A stretch of DNA of 64,000 nucleotides from Pegoplata infirma (lineage: Eukaryota; Arthropoda; Insecta; Diptera; Anthomyiidae), in contig OY992538.1 in assembly GCA_963921195.1 (NCBI GenBank), positions 53,000,852 through 53,064,851 of the forward strand, given 5' to 3'. The notes under the pieces are model-generated. The model ran no database searches, was not told the origin of the DNA, and worked only from the letters and a program-made list of their open reading frames with translations. Shown one piece after another: positions 10,423 through 21,660 of this stretch. Positions within the stretch are counted from its first letter, which is position 1, and the number at the start of each line of letters is the position of its first letter. The position numbers and the translations under genes were made by a program.

Positions 10423-11909
10423 CACTCAAAAAAATACCTTAGTAGATTTACTAATTTTTTTTTGCTAACGCTAGCTAGCTAACTTTTAGCAAATTTTTAG
10501 TTGAGATTAGCATGTTAGCAAAAAATTCTTGTAAACTTCATTTAGCACATTAGCAATTTTAAACAAACTTTGAACTAATTTCTTTTGCTAAATTTGAAAT
10601 TGAGTTGACTACATTTTTACAAGATTTTTTGCTAATATTAGCAAAATAAATGATAAATTTTTTTTTATTTTCAGAAAACTTAAAATGGCGCTATCTCGGA
10701 AACTAAGCCAGATAGAGCAAAATGAAGGCCATTTTTGGTTCTCGGTCTCTAGTATTAGTATCGCCGGTCCTCTTCACATGTGTGGACCCTAATGGTCCCT
10801 AACTTTGGATAAAAAAAAGTTAGCATTCCCGAAAATTTTAAAATGCTCATATCTCGGTAAATATTGCCGACACAACAAAAAGTCCAAAAGCGGTTTTGTA
10901 GCTCTCAACACGTAGAACAAGACCGCAAAATAATCTCCGAGTAATATTTTTAAAGTTATCGAGTTTTTTAATTCTCAAGACCCCAGTGGTCCCCTATAAT
11001 CACGTATCTCAAAAACTAAGCAAGGTAGAGCGAAACGGACACAAATTTTGGATCAAAAACTATGACGATTTTTAAGGAACCCAACTAGGTCTAGGCCCAT
11101 TGGGGTCTGGACCTATCGGTCCGAACCCAATGGGGTCCTCAGATGTGTATAAACTAACAAGGGAAGTCTCCCTAGTGTCACCCGCGGATCTTAATGGAAT
11201 TGGTTTTATTTCGTAGATCAGAAAAAATAAAGGGACACGTATTTTTTTTTAGCGGCCCAAATTCATAGTTAGGGGGTAAAAAGTAGGGGGGAAGACAAGG
11301 CCATTTTTCAGTTTTTTTCGTTTATATCCTATATTATGCAAAGAAACCTGGTCATGTTACATACCAAATGAAAGGTCTTTGGAAAACCTATCTATGTGTG
11401 CTAAGAACGTGTCCAAACATGCACAACTTTTCGTCATATTGAGCAAAATATCAAAATTTTAGGACATTTTTGTTAATAAGTCGAAAAATATAAACTTCTT
11501 TGGCCCGTTGTTAGCACCACGAGATAGGTATTTTTAATACCTTTAATCTGATACCTCACATGTCTATATTAATTTTGTTTAAATAGGCGTAAATCGTAAA
11601 AAACTGAAAAAGGGCAATTTCCCCCCATACAAATCGACCCCCCTAAAAATGAGTTTGGGCCGCTAAAAAAAAATACGTGTCGAGTTAATTTTCGTTCTTA
11701 ACAACATATCCAAATTTCATGAAGATCGGAGGGTGACACCAGGGATACTTCCCTTGTAAGTTAAAAAAAAAATATTTAGTTAACTAATTATAGGCAAAAC
11801 ATTTTTGCTAACTTTAGCAAAAAAATTGTGGGTTCAAAATCAGCAAATTTTCTTGTAGTTTTACAAGCTTTTTTTGCTAACATTACAGTTTTTTTTTTTT
11901 TTTTGAGTG
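10423..11909. mobile_element. Tc1/mariner-like MITE (CACTCAAAAA termini, TA flanks)
   Basis: The ends CACTCAAAAA and TTTTTGAGTG are flanked by TA on both sides, the signature of Tc1/mariner-type insertion. It contains AGCAAAA/TTTTGCT-rich subterminal repeats and a block (ATGGCGCTATCTCGGAAAC onward) shared with 38,756-39,643 and with 29,395-30,200. A Harbinger-like element is nested inside. It is non-autonomous. Confidence 0.7.
11158..11756. mobile_element. PIF/Harbinger-like MITE with TAA duplication
   Basis: Inverted termini CAAGGGAAGT and ACTTCCCTTG are flanked by TAA at 11,155-11,157 and 11,757-11,759. The paralogous site without the insertion is present at about 38,900-38,910 (reverse strand GAACTAAGTTC) and at about 30,208, so the 3-bp duplication is read directly. 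TWA target duplications are typical of PIF/Harbinger. There is no coding frame. Confidence 0.8.
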
Positions 11910-12699
11910 TATATTACAAAAAATGTCTAACCATATTTTAGAATCTCCAATTATATTTCAAAAATTTCCTATATAATTGAAAATTTTTGAAATGTAATTA
12001 AAATTTTTTGGGTTATAAATGGTAATATCTGCAATATAAATGGAAGTTTGTGAAATATAATTTGAAATTTTCGAAATATAATTGGAAATTTTTTAAAGGT
12101 AATTGGATCTTTTAGGCGATATTTCACCCAAATGCTATTTAAGATTTTCCAATTGTATTCAGAAAAAGTCAATTGTATTTCAGATTTTGTAATTTGTATT
12201 TCAGAAATAGTCAAATGTGCTTCATCTTTATTCTGCTTAAATCAGCTCTAAAAAGATACATGAATTTACTGCATCTTCATAGCGCTTTAATCAGCGCTCT
12301 AAAGACAAGTGATTTCAGTGCATCTTAAGGGCGCTTTTTTGGTGTATTCAACTAGCGCTCTAAAGTGTGACATCGCCTTAGAAAATCATGCATGAATTCA
12401 TCAGGAATGGATGCGCTCCTTGACGCGAGTTTCCTTTCCAAAAGCTGCTGCCAGTTCAGCAAAATTTCTGCTGGGTTGTTTAAAGCTTGTTTAACGGTTT
12501 TTTTAAACACGTGAATTTAAGGTGAAACATCTGAAATTCACGGTTTTGCTCATAACATTTAAACCACTGGACCGATTGTAGTGAAATTCAATCCCAACTA
12601 GAATAGAGGAACCTAAATATAATGCTAACGTCAGCAGCCTCAGAATTGCCTTTTGAAAGTTAGTTAGAAATCCCCCTGTTAAAATTCACGAGTATATAT

Positions 12700-13066
12700 C
12701 GTCACCTAAAATGCAAAAGGCCCTAACTAACAAAAAATTCAAAATCAGTTTTTTGATTGGTTCTGGATTATTTTATCAACATACATGTCTCTACAAAAAA
12801 TTAGGGCTGCTTAATAAAAATTTGCAATTTTATAGCCAAAATTAAAAACTGTAATTTGGGTAAAAAACAAAAAACTTTTTTTTAATATTTTTTTTTACTT
12901 ATTTTGATTCATATTTATTAAAAAAACGTCCCCACAAAATTTTAGCCAAATTCTTAAAAAAACAACAAAGTTATTAACAAATTTGAAATATCATTTAATA
13001 TTGTTTTTTGCTTCTCCTGTAAAATTAATAAAACGTTAGTTAGGGCCTTTTGCATTTTAGGTAAAG
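12700..13066. mobile_element. MITE with CGTCACCTAAAATG termini
   Basis: It begins CGTCACCTAAAATGCAAAAG. Its right end is GTTAGTTAGGGCC then TTGCATTTTAGGT, with decay of the last bases. ATAT flanks both sides. A second copy lies at 52,718-53,021 with intact ends on both sides and the same ATAT flanks. The internal part is A/T homopolymer-rich and non-coding. Confidence 0.7.
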
Positions 13067-13165
13067 ATATTCATGATCCTCGATCGATTTTAAGACGAAA
13101 CAAATCCGTCCTTCCGTCTGTCCGCCTGTTGAAAACACGCTAACTTTTTAAAGACTTTACAGAGG
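13067..13165 (+). mobile_element. mini-me/DINE core fragment
   Basis: ATATTCATGATCCTCGATCG is followed by a degenerate (GTCY)n tract (CCGTCCTTCCGTCTGTCCGC) and GAAAACACGCTAACTTTTTAA. It is the head part of the family only, immediately right of a MITE that seems to have entered its TA tract. Confidence 0.65.
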
Positions 13166-13235
13166 AGAATTTCATTTATTTAACAAAAATACAAAAAATT
13201 TTTTAAAAAATTGTATTTTTTCAGATGTTAGTTCA

Positions 13236-13367
13236 GTTTTTTAAGGGGAAACTTTTTTCCCCCTGGCCTGATTTTGCCCATTCACGAACTTAACCTGCCT
13301 ATAAACATGAGACGTATTTGTGCCAATCTTCAGAAGTCCAGCTGTTTTATTTTGGACTGAGGTATCT

Positions 13368-13398
<31 letters not shown>

Positions 13399-13530
13399 GA
13401 CATTCACAGAATGTCTTAGAATCGATCATAGATCAATAATGTATACACTTTATGGAGTCTCCGATCGATATTTCGATGCGTTACAAACGGAATGACAAAG
13501 AGCTTATGGAGGGTGTAAAAACCCTATACC
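13236..13530 (-). mobile_element. mini-me/DINE-like fragment with (GACA/GACG)n tract
   Basis: A microsatellite of ACAGACAGACGGACGGACGG type at about 13,369-13,403 is followed by the reverse core ATCGATCATAGATCAATAATG and by CGTTACAAACGGAATGACAAA. The body (CCTGGCCTGATTTTGCCCAT) matches copies at about 32,150 and 58,280. Confidence 0.7.
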
Positions 13531-13544
13531 ACAAGTAGCAAATG

Positions 13545-13735
13545 TTCAAAAATATTTTGAAATTCATAATCAGTAAAAACGCAGTAAAATTTCTGTTATT
13601 TTGTAAAACTGAATGACAGATATTTTAGTAAAAATATACATTATAGCAGAAAAATCTACTAAAAGTTTGCTAAATCAAATTGAAAGTCATTTTACAGATT
13701 TTTTGACAGAGTTTTTCTTTTCGGCTTTATCTAAA
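13545..13735. repeat. Repeat shared with 19,705-19,915 in inverted orientation
   Basis: CAGTAAAAACGCAGTAAAATTTCTG, the AGCAGAAAAATCTRCT motif and CATTTTACAGATTTTTTGACAG occur here and in reverse complement at 19,705-19,915. This is a dispersed, probably MITE-derived block. It is non-coding. Confidence 0.6.
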
Positions 13736-13759
13736 GCTAAATATAGGCAGTATGTTTAA

Positions 13760-14005
13760 ATGTTTAAAAAATTTTACCATAATTTTTTTATTTTGAGTAA
13801 AAAATTTTTTTTTAGTAATTTTGTAAAAAAAAAAATTTGGCATTTTTTTGACAAAATTTTTTTTTTGGTTTTTTACTCAAAATAAAAAAAATTCTGTTAA
13901 AAATTAAAAAAAAAAAATATTTACATTAAAAAATTTACTACCACCTCGAAAGGTCATGGAGGGTATTCATGGATTCGGCCACGTCGAATTAAACTTTTCT
14001 ACTTG
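13760..14005 (+). mobile_element. mini-me/DINE-like 3' portion with hairpin tail
   Basis: The tail is GGAGGGTATTCATGGATTCGG followed by CACGTCGAATTAAACTTTTC and TACTTG, ending at 14,005. The ATTCGGCCACGTCGAAT stretch is the subterminal hairpin seen in other copies. The upstream part is homopolymer-rich. Confidence 0.7.
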
Positions 14006-14528
14006 TTTTCTAATAAATTTAAAATTTTCCAATTGACAATTGTAAAAACTATCACAAACATAAGCATTTACCTAAAAATATTACTCTATAGTAGGGTATA
14101 CAAAAACAAAAAAATATACTTTACCGCCTAAGGTTATGGATCAGTTGGTTAAATTTATATAAAAAAAAACTAAAAAATACAAAAAAAAATATATTTATTC
14201 ATAATTTATTAGGCCCCATTAAAAATTTCTGAAAAACAGTCGTACTAAGGGAATAAAAAAACGTGTGTAAATTTGTATAAATTAATTTGAATTTGAATAA
14301 ATTTTGCGTAGGCTCTAAATTAAACAGAAGAAGAATAAGAAACAAAAAACAAATACATAATATAAATAAATTAATTATGTATATTAATTTTGTTTGTATT
14401 TTGTACACTTAATTTATAATTTATAAATAATATTTAATCATCCATCACACCACTATTAACAACAAAAGAAAACAAAATAAAAATGGAAAAACAAATTAAA
14501 TAATAGAATTGCCAATACAGCAAAAAAA
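14006..14528. other. AT-rich spacer, nothing recognised
   Basis: No element terminus, RNA or credible coding frame. The small minus-strand frame at 14,199-14,408 is low-complexity Phe/Leu-rich and is not supported. Confidence 0.5.
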
Positions 14529-15298
14529 CAAGTAGAAAAGTTAAATTCGACTTGGAAGAATCCATGAATACCCTTTACAATGCCCTTTTTAAGTGATAGA
14601 AAAATTTTCTAAAAAAAAAATTACTATTTTTTTTGACTGTTACATTTTTTGAGTGTATTTTTTTAGAGTAAAAAATATATTTTGAGTGACAAATAGATGT
14701 TGTAAAATATTTTTGTGATTTACCATTGGTAAACAAGTTTTAAAAGCATTGGTAACATACCAATGCTTTTAAAAATGTTTTTTCAACACTTGAGTTCAGG
14801 GTGAAAACGATCTAAAATTTAGAGTTTTACTTATAACTTTTGAACCACTTGACCGATTTTGATAAAACTCAATACCAACCAGACATGGAGAAGGACAAAG
14901 ACATACGCCAAGCTTCAACAGTCTTAAGGTTGTCTTTCGAAAAATAGCGTGTCTTTAAAGTTAGCGTGTTTTTTATCTATATAAATTCGCGGAAATTCGC
15001 GAAAACCCGTTGCCGAAATTCACTCCTTTGATTATAACTTTTGAACCACTGTACTGATTTTTCTGGAATGCAATACTAACTTGACCAGGTAAATGACCAA
15101 CATATATGCCACACTTTAGCAGCCTTAAGAAAGTCTTTCAAAAGTAAGAGTGTTTTCAATAGACAGACATCTCTAGATCGTCTTAAAAACGATCGAGGAT
15201 CTTGAATATATATACTTTATGTGGTCCTAGAACAGTATTTCGAGGTGTTACAAACGAAATGACAAACTTATATGTACTATCACTAGAGTGGAGGGTAT
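14529..15298 (-). mobile_element. Complete mini-me/DINE-1-like element, 770 bp
   Basis: Both termini are present. On the minus strand it starts ATACCCTCCACTCTAGTGAT (15,298 downward) and ends AACTTTTCTACTTG (14,529). It carries the core at about 15,185-15,215, a short GTCY remnant, the GCTAACTTT body and the tail hairpin in decayed form (14,550-14,570). It is a useful reference for element length. There is no open frame. Confidence 0.8.
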
Positions 15299-15414
15299 AA
15301 AAACAAAATAAGGAAATTTGTTTAGCTATCAATTGTTATTGCTTTTAAATTATACACGAGGTTGGCAATTGGTTAGTGTAAATAATCCAGAAAAACAAAA
15401 ACAAGTAAAAAATT

Positions 15415-16307
15415 ATGGAGGCGCGGTCAAATATTGGAAAAATGGTCCAATTTGTGGCGAGTTGCCTTGATTAAATATTTATCACATTAAAACGGAATGT
15501 ACCACAATCTTAAAAATGTACATTCTTATATAGTTTTGTATGGGCTATCGATTAAAAAATTTTATGAACCCGTTTGAAATTTTACATTTTTTAAAAAAGT
15601 CAATTTATCAAATTTTTTTTTTTTTTTTTAATTTTTTTTAAGTTTAGATGTTTTTCCATCCACACAAAAAAAAAATTCAGACACGCGTTCTTCGTTTTTT
15701 TTTTTGAGAAAATTGCATTTTAATTTTAAATTTCATAACAATTTAGTAATTTGCTTGCATTTTCTTGTTTTAACAGAGCGTATGAGTATTATTTATGAAA
15801 TTAATAATACTCATTCGCAACGTTAAAAAAAGAAAATACAAGCAAATTACAAAACTGTTATGAAATTTAAAAATCAAAATAAAAACGCATTTCTGATTTT
15901 TTTGTGTGGATGGAAAAACATATAAACTTAAAAAAAAAATAAAAAAAAAAAAGTGGCCGGATTTTTGATAAATTGACTTTTTTAAAAAAATGGAAAATTT
16001 CAGAACGGGTTTTGAAAATTTAAAAAAAAAAAATCGATAGCCCATACAAAACTATATAAGAATGTAAATTTTTGAGATTGTATTGCATTCCGTTTTAATG
16101 TGATAAATATTTAATCAAGGCAACTCGCCATAAATTTTACCATCTTTTCAATATTTGACCACACCTCCTAAGCACAGTTTTAAAAAATTTTAAAAACCAA
16201 AAACGCAATTTTCTTAGTTCCATATAGGGCTATCCAAACAACCTATTCAGAAATTTACGGGACACGTGTTTTTCTGAAGCGGGACATTTGGTGTGGAATG
16301 TCTCACA
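15415..16307. mobile_element. Foldback element, left end truncated
   Basis: The left arm (about 15,417-15,775) and right arm (about 15,800-16,170) are inverted copies: GGTCAAATATTGG, CAACTCGCC, ACGGAATG and GCCCATACAAAACTATATAA can be matched in both. The right arm continues to GTGTGGAATGTCTCACAT at about 16,305. The complete version is at 45,728-46,774. The left arm here lacks the outermost 130 bp. Confidence 0.75.
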
Positions 16308-16319
16308 TGTATAAAAATG

Positions 16320-16533
16320 TTGTCTAGAACGATTTATTTTGAATAATTTTTTTTTAGACATTTTTGTAAATTTTTTTGAGTGTATTTTTTTTTTTTTTTA
16401 TCAAAAATTCTGTTGAGTTAAAATCTTGTTTTAGCTGCAAAAACACTTAATAAAATATTTTTGTGGCTTACTAACGTGATTTAAAGTATATTTAGTGTGT
16501 TTTTCAACGCGTAATTACAAATTTTATACAACT
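16320..16533 (-). mobile_element. mini-me/DINE-like internal fragment
   Basis: GATTTATTTTGAATAATTTTT and TTTTTTGAGTGTA, followed by AAATATTTTTGTGGCTTAC, match the middle of the reverse-oriented family members. No ends are visible. Confidence 0.45.
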
Positions 16534-18059
16534 ACTAGCTGACCCGGTCCGCGTTGCTGACCCAAAAAAACATCGATTCTGTTTTCTATTGCATATCTTA
16601 ATATACAGTATCGGACAAAACTAAAGCACGGGGCTATGTCCAAAAGTAGGTTTTAGTTCCACCTTCGTTTACCGCTATCTTTAGAGAAATCTATAGAGAA
16701 CAGACAGACGTAACGTTGATTAACGATATAGATTATCGTGGCTTTTAATATAGCTAAAGTTCCAAGTTACGTCCTCGGTAAGTACTATCTATGCTGCAAA
16801 TTTCCATGAAATTGGTTTAGCCATTTTTGTGTGATTACGGAAGAAATAACTTTAATTAAATCAAAAAAAGGGAGTGGCATTTTTTACCCCTTTGCCAAAT
16901 CGCGCTCTAACATGAACTATAAGCAGTTCCAGCTCGGTTAGTACTATCAATAGCAAAAGATAAAATAACTTTGAGCACAGCATAAAGAGCCGAGGAAACT
17001 TACGCCTCGTTGTCGAAGAGTGTTCTTATATGTCCTGTAGTTTCACCCTCTTTTAGCACTATCTAAGCAGGAAATTTCATTAGGATCGGCTTTGTCGCTT
17101 TTGCTTGATTGCGGAAGTGGCAGGAATATAATTTTATTTGTTTGTTCAACGCTCAGGGGATGCCCCATATAAATTAAATTCATTGTGTTTTCGCGTCTTT
17201 TTACAATTATAATCCAATATGGCCTACACATGCAATTGATTAGTACTATCTTGAATAAAAACGCCAAGAGAATCGGTTCAACTGTTTTTGAGTAATTGCG
17301 ATCGTAGTGTAACATGACCTACAGTTCCGCTCTCCGAGCGGAAAAAATTTAATTAAAATGGTATCAGCCGTTTTTGCAGAAATATTTTCAATTCAATACA
17401 AAGAGGTGTGGCATTTTACGCCCCTTTGACAGATAACGCTGTAATTTGGCACATAGTTAGTACTCGATTAGTACTATATTTGGTTTAAATTTCATCAAAA
17501 TCGGTTTATTCCTTTTTTATATACAGATGTCAATAGTGGTGCAATGTATAAATTCGATTTTGCAACGCAGACTGAGAATCTGACCGCACAGTCTTACTCC
17601 TCAAGCTATTCTGAATATTCCCTGAAAGTTTCATCAAGATCGGTAGAGCCGTTTTCAAGTTCATAAGGAACATAAACACGGCCGTTTTTGCATTATTGCA
17701 AATCATGCAGAAATATTTTCAGTTCAATACAAAGAGGCGTGGCATTTAACACCCCTTTGTCCAATTACCTTCTAATTTGGCACAAAGATAGTACTCGGTT
17801 ATTACTGTCTTTGGTTTAAATTTCATCAAAATCGGTCCATCCGTTTTGTTTATATATAGATGTCATTAGTGGTGCAAATGAAAAAAAATTGATTTTGCCA
17901 CGCACCTCCGCCCACAATCAGAAAATCAAAAATCTGACTGCACAGTGTTACTCCCCAGGCTATTCTGAATATTCCCTGAAAATTTCATTAAGATCGGCCC
18001 AGCCGTTTTCGAGTCCATACGGAACCTACATATACACATCCATTTTTATATATATAGAT
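16534..18059 (+). repeat. CTAGCT-headed dispersed repeat, copy 1
   Basis: The head is ACTAGCTGACCCGGTCCGCG and the tail TTTTTATATATATAGAT at about 18,059. The interior repeats a phrase several times: TTAGTACTATCT, AAATTTCATNAAAATCGG, GCCGTTTTTGCGTGATT, then GGCGTGGCATTTTACGCC. Insect genomes commonly carry repeats of this look; I do not assign a superfamily. Frames are closed by stops. Confidence 0.65.
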
Positions 18060-18161
18060 CGGTATTCGGCCATATTCGGCCAAAAATGTGGCCGAAGCCG
18101 AATAGTGGCCGAATAGTGCTTTTTGGCCCAAGCCGAATAACTATGAATTATTTATAAGTAA
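18060..18161. repeat. ATTCGGCC-type short tandem tract
   Basis: CGGTATTCGGCCATATTCGG is followed by several degenerate GGCCGAAT/ATTCGGCC units, many of which pair with each other. It sits exactly between the two CTAGCT-headed repeat copies. Confidence 0.6.
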
Positions 18162-19566
18162 ACTAGCTATACCCGGTCCGCGTTGCTGGCCCTAAGAAAA
18201 AACAGTTTTTTAATGCATCTTAATTTAAATATAGTGTCGGACAAATCTAAAGCACGGGTCCGGGTCCAGCTAGTAACCTTTGGTTCCACCCTCAGTTAGC
18301 ACAAACTATAGAGAAATCTCAACAAAAGCCGTTTTTGCGTGATTTCGAAACAGACAGACATAACGTTAAGTATAGTACAAAGAGGCGTGTGATTTAACGC
18401 ATTTTTTTCGAATCGTGATAGTCTAAAGTTCCATGCTGCATCCTCGATTAGTACTATCTGTGCTGCAAATTTCATTGACATCAGTTTTGTCGTTTTTGTG
18501 TGATTGCGAAAGAGGAGGAAATAACTTTTTATTTATGAAAAACGGGAGTGATATTTTAAACCCTTTTGCCGAATCGCGCTATACATATGACCTACAGTTC
18601 CCGCTCGGTTAGTTCTATCAGTAGTGACAGATTCGGCTTAACCGTTTTTGCGTGATTTCAAAACAGGCAGATATAACGTTCAGTATAAAACAAAGGGGCG
18701 TGTCAATTTACTCCAAACGTGGTCAGTATAGTACTAAGGGAGTTGCAATTTTGATCCTTTTTTCCAATAACGATCTTATATGGCCTACATATGCACTTGG
18801 TTAGCACGGTATGTAGTGAAAATGTCAAGAGAATTGGTTCAGCTGTTTTTGTGTGATTGCGAAACAGGCAGACAATGCCCAGTATAGTACAAAGGGGTGT
18901 GACATTTTACGCCCCTTTTTCCAATCGTAGTTTAACATGACCCATAGTTCCACACTCGGTTAACACATCAGTGCTGAAAATTTAATTAAAATAAAATCAA
19001 CAGTTTTTAAGTTATTGCGGAGCATGCAGAAATAAAATTCAATTCAATACAAAGGGGCATGGCATTTTATGTCCGTTTATTAGATCACGCTCTAATTTGG
19101 CACACAGTTAGTACTTGGTTGGTACTATCGTTGGTTTAAATTTCATGAAAAGCGGTCCAACCGTTTTTTATATATAGATGTCATTAGTGGTGCAATGTAA
19201 AAATTCGATTTGGCCACCCCTCCGGCCACTGGCAAAAAAGCATGGCATTTTACACCCATTTGACCGATCACGCTCTAATTTGGCATACTTGGCATACTTG
19301 GTTAGTACTATCTTTGGTTTAAGTTTCATCAAAATCGGTCCATCCGTTTTTTATTTATAGGCGTTATTAGTGGTGGAATGTAAAAATTTGATTTTGCCAC
19401 GCCCCTCCGCCCACCGACAGAAAATCAAAAATCTGACTTGACAGTGTTACTCGCCAGGATATTCTGAATATTCCCTGAAATTTTCATCAAGATCGGTCCA
19501 GCCGTTTTCGAGTCCATACGGAACATACATACATACATACACACATCCATTTTTATATATATAGAT
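18162..19566 (+). repeat. CTAGCT-headed dispersed repeat, copy 2
   Basis: The head is AACTAGCTATACCCGGTCCG and the tail TCCATTTTTATATATATAGA at about 19,565. It has the same order of blocks as copy 1 and ends in a (CATA)n stretch (ACATACATACATACATAC) before the tail. The two copies lie in the same orientation 102 bp apart. Confidence 0.65.
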
Positions 19567-20242
19567 GAACTAAATTCTTTTTTCTCATAGTTAAGAAAAT
19601 TTCCCATTTTTAGTTAAATTTAACTAAATTTTAGGAAAATTCATAATAAATTTTCAATGACATTTTTTCCTAAATTTCAGTTACGTCTTCTTTTAGTGTA
19701 TGCACTCAAAAGAAAAACTCTGTAAAAAATCTGTAAAACGACCTTCAATTTGATTTAGCAATCTTTCAGCAGATTTTTCTGCTAAAAATAGATATTTTTA
19801 CTAAAATCACTGCATTCAGTTTTAGAAAATAACATAAATTTTACTGCGTTTTACTGATTCTGTTTGCTGGATTTCAAAATATTTTTGAACATATTTTAAG
19901 CAGATTATTTTTTAATTATACAGAGTTAGTTTTTTTATGCATCAAAACGATATTGTTAAACTTATTTTGGACATATTTTACATATTTTATAATTTTACAG
20001 ATTTTTTTTCTAAAGTTTAACTTAAAAAAAAAAAAAAACTACTAAAGCTTTCACGAAAATAAATTTCTAAAAACAAAAATTTTCTAGAAAATATCTTAGC
20101 AGATTTCCCTGCTGTTTTGACAGATTTTTCTGCTGATTTCACCTAGATAATCACATGACAGATTTTCAGCAAACCGTGTCTGCTAAAATCAGCAGATTTC
20201 TCATATGACTAAAAATGGGTATATTTTCAACAGATTTTTCTG
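19567..20242. repeat. Region of AGCAGAAAAATCTGCT-type dyads
   Basis: Repeated CAGATTTTTCTGCTG and AACTCTGTAAA motifs occur, with an inverted match to 13,545-13,735. A degenerate GTGTATGCACTCAAAAG at about 19,697 suggests one terminus of a CACTCA-type MITE, but I could not place the other end. Confidence 0.45.
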
Positions 20243-21660
20243 CACAGAAAAAAATTTGAAACAAATTTCAATCAACGAAAACGCGGATTCAATCAATTTT
20301 TTGATTGAAATTCGTCCAATTAAAAAAATTTTTATACCAACCATCAAATTGTAGGTGATTGTTTGAAAATTTTTTCAATCAAACATTTTTTGACTTTGAT
20401 CAAAAGATTGATCAATGTTTTATTTATTGTCAATCAAAATAATGATTGAATTAACAAATGAATTGTAAGCATATACATTAGACTGGGACGACCATAAAGG
20501 AGAAAAAAAAAGTTCCCATTGTGCGGGCTTAATTTTAAAGCTTACCTCGAAAAAGTTCCATAGCCAAAATATTAGATTTTTAGGTCGCGATTTGGTACCG
20601 CCGAAATCGTTTTTTGTTCATAGCTTTGTCAGTTGATGTCCGATCGTTTTAAAAAAAAAATTGTTAGAAAGTCCTCAGCGAGTACTAAAGTTGACTCATA
20701 TCTGGTTTTAACCTCAGAGGTCATCTTCTTGTTATGATTGTTAGTTTCTCATCTTTCTACCCACTTAAATGATTTTTATTTTTCCATTAAATTATAGCAC
20801 TAAAAAATTCATGAAATTCTTCCCTTGGAAGTATCCAGTTAAATTTATTAACAAAAAAGTTACATTTGATTTAAGATTTTCATATACAATATAAAGAAAA
20901 TTAGAAAAAACACTTGTTATTATGCCTTTAAACTATATTTAATTTTTTTAGTTTGTATTTAAATACATACGAACAAGTGTTTTAAATCTTTTTCTATGGA
21001 AATTTAAAATTGAATGTAACTTTTTTGTTAATTAATTTAAGAGGGTACTTCTAAGGGAAGAATTTCATGAATTTTTTAATGCTATAATTTAATGGAAAAA
21101 TAAAAATCATTTAGGTGGGTAGAAAGCTGAGAAACTAACACTCATGACACGAAGATGAGCTCAGAGGTCAAAACCAGATATGGGTCAAATTTAGTACTCG
21201 CGGAGGACTTTCAAACAATTTTTTTTTTAAAACGATCGGACATCAAATGACAAAGTTATGAACAAATAACGATTTCGGCGGTACCAAATCGCGACCTAAA
21301 AATCTTATATTTTGGCTATGGAACTTTTTCGAGGTAAGCTTTAAAATTAAGCCCGCACAATGGGAACTTTTTTTTTCGACCCGGTCTAATATACATATCA
21401 ATATTATAAAAAAATCATATTTTTTGTTTTCAAAAATGTTGCCAACAATAAAAAAAGTAAAACCCGATTATTTTGAATTTTTTTTTTATTAATCTATTCA
21501 AATAAATTAAAGCTGAAAAAAAATCTGGTATGTTGAAATTTGTAATTCGACAGTTAAAGAAAATAACAAAAATTTTAATCAAAACATTGATTGACTAATT
21601 TGAATTTTGTTGATCAATAGATTTAATTGAAAATAGTTAGCCAATAATGTTTTTTGTGTG
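20243..21660. mobile_element. DNA element with CACA-AAAAAA termini, host of a nested palindrome
   Basis: The ends CACAGAAAAAAAT and ATGTTTTTTGTGTG are inverted to each other and flanked by CTG on both sides (20,240-20,242 and 21,661-21,663). The same family occurs at 45,385 (left part) and reversed at 56,264-56,727. The latter lacks the 914-bp insertion, which supports the nesting. Internal CAATCAA/TTGATTG motifs are abundant. Confidence 0.65.
20477..21390. mobile_element. 914-bp foldback element with about 450-bp arms
   Basis: The arms 20,477 to about 20,930 and about 20,960-21,390 are inverted copies with only scattered mismatches. Shared stretches include TTCCCATTGTGCGGGCTTAA, TTCCATAGCCAAAATAT, TTGGTACCGCCGAAATCG and CCTCAGAGGTCA (reverse complement on the right). 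The termini are ATTAGACTGGG and CCCGGTCTAAT, flanked by ATAC. If transcribed it would fold into a near-perfect hairpin of more than 400 bp. Confidence 0.85.

Larger units (their letters stand above)
10087..12475. mobile_element. MITE with CCCAGCAAAA termini hosting nested elements
   Basis: The left end reads CCCAGCAAAAATAAATCG and the right end AGCAAAATTTCTGCTGGG, inverted to each other. Subterminal AGCGCTNTNNAG/GATGCA motifs appear on both sides (about 10,150 and 12,265-12,365). Between them lies a complete Tc1-like MITE. No transposase frame is present. Related CCCAGCAAAACTT termini occur at 44,357 and 45,087. Confidence 0.6.
9716..12699 (-). mobile_element. mini-me/DINE-like element split by a nested insertion
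   Basis: Bases 9,716-10,086 hold the 3' tail and body (CGAATCTTTTATACCCTCC, then GAATCTATGAATACTTTCCAC). Bases 12,476-12,699 continue the body (CACGTGAATTTAAGGTGAAAC, GAAATTCACGGTTTTGCTC). The 2.4-kb block between them is a nested MITE. The start is mosaic, with a second tail-like motif at 9,720-9,770, so two copies may have been fused. Confidence 0.6.

Noticed and set aside
16600..16640. Tc1-like terminus CAGTATCGGACAAAACTAAAG inside the CTAGCT-headed repeat
   Set aside because: The same phrase occurs at the same place in the second copy (18,230), so it is part of that repeat; no partner end was found.
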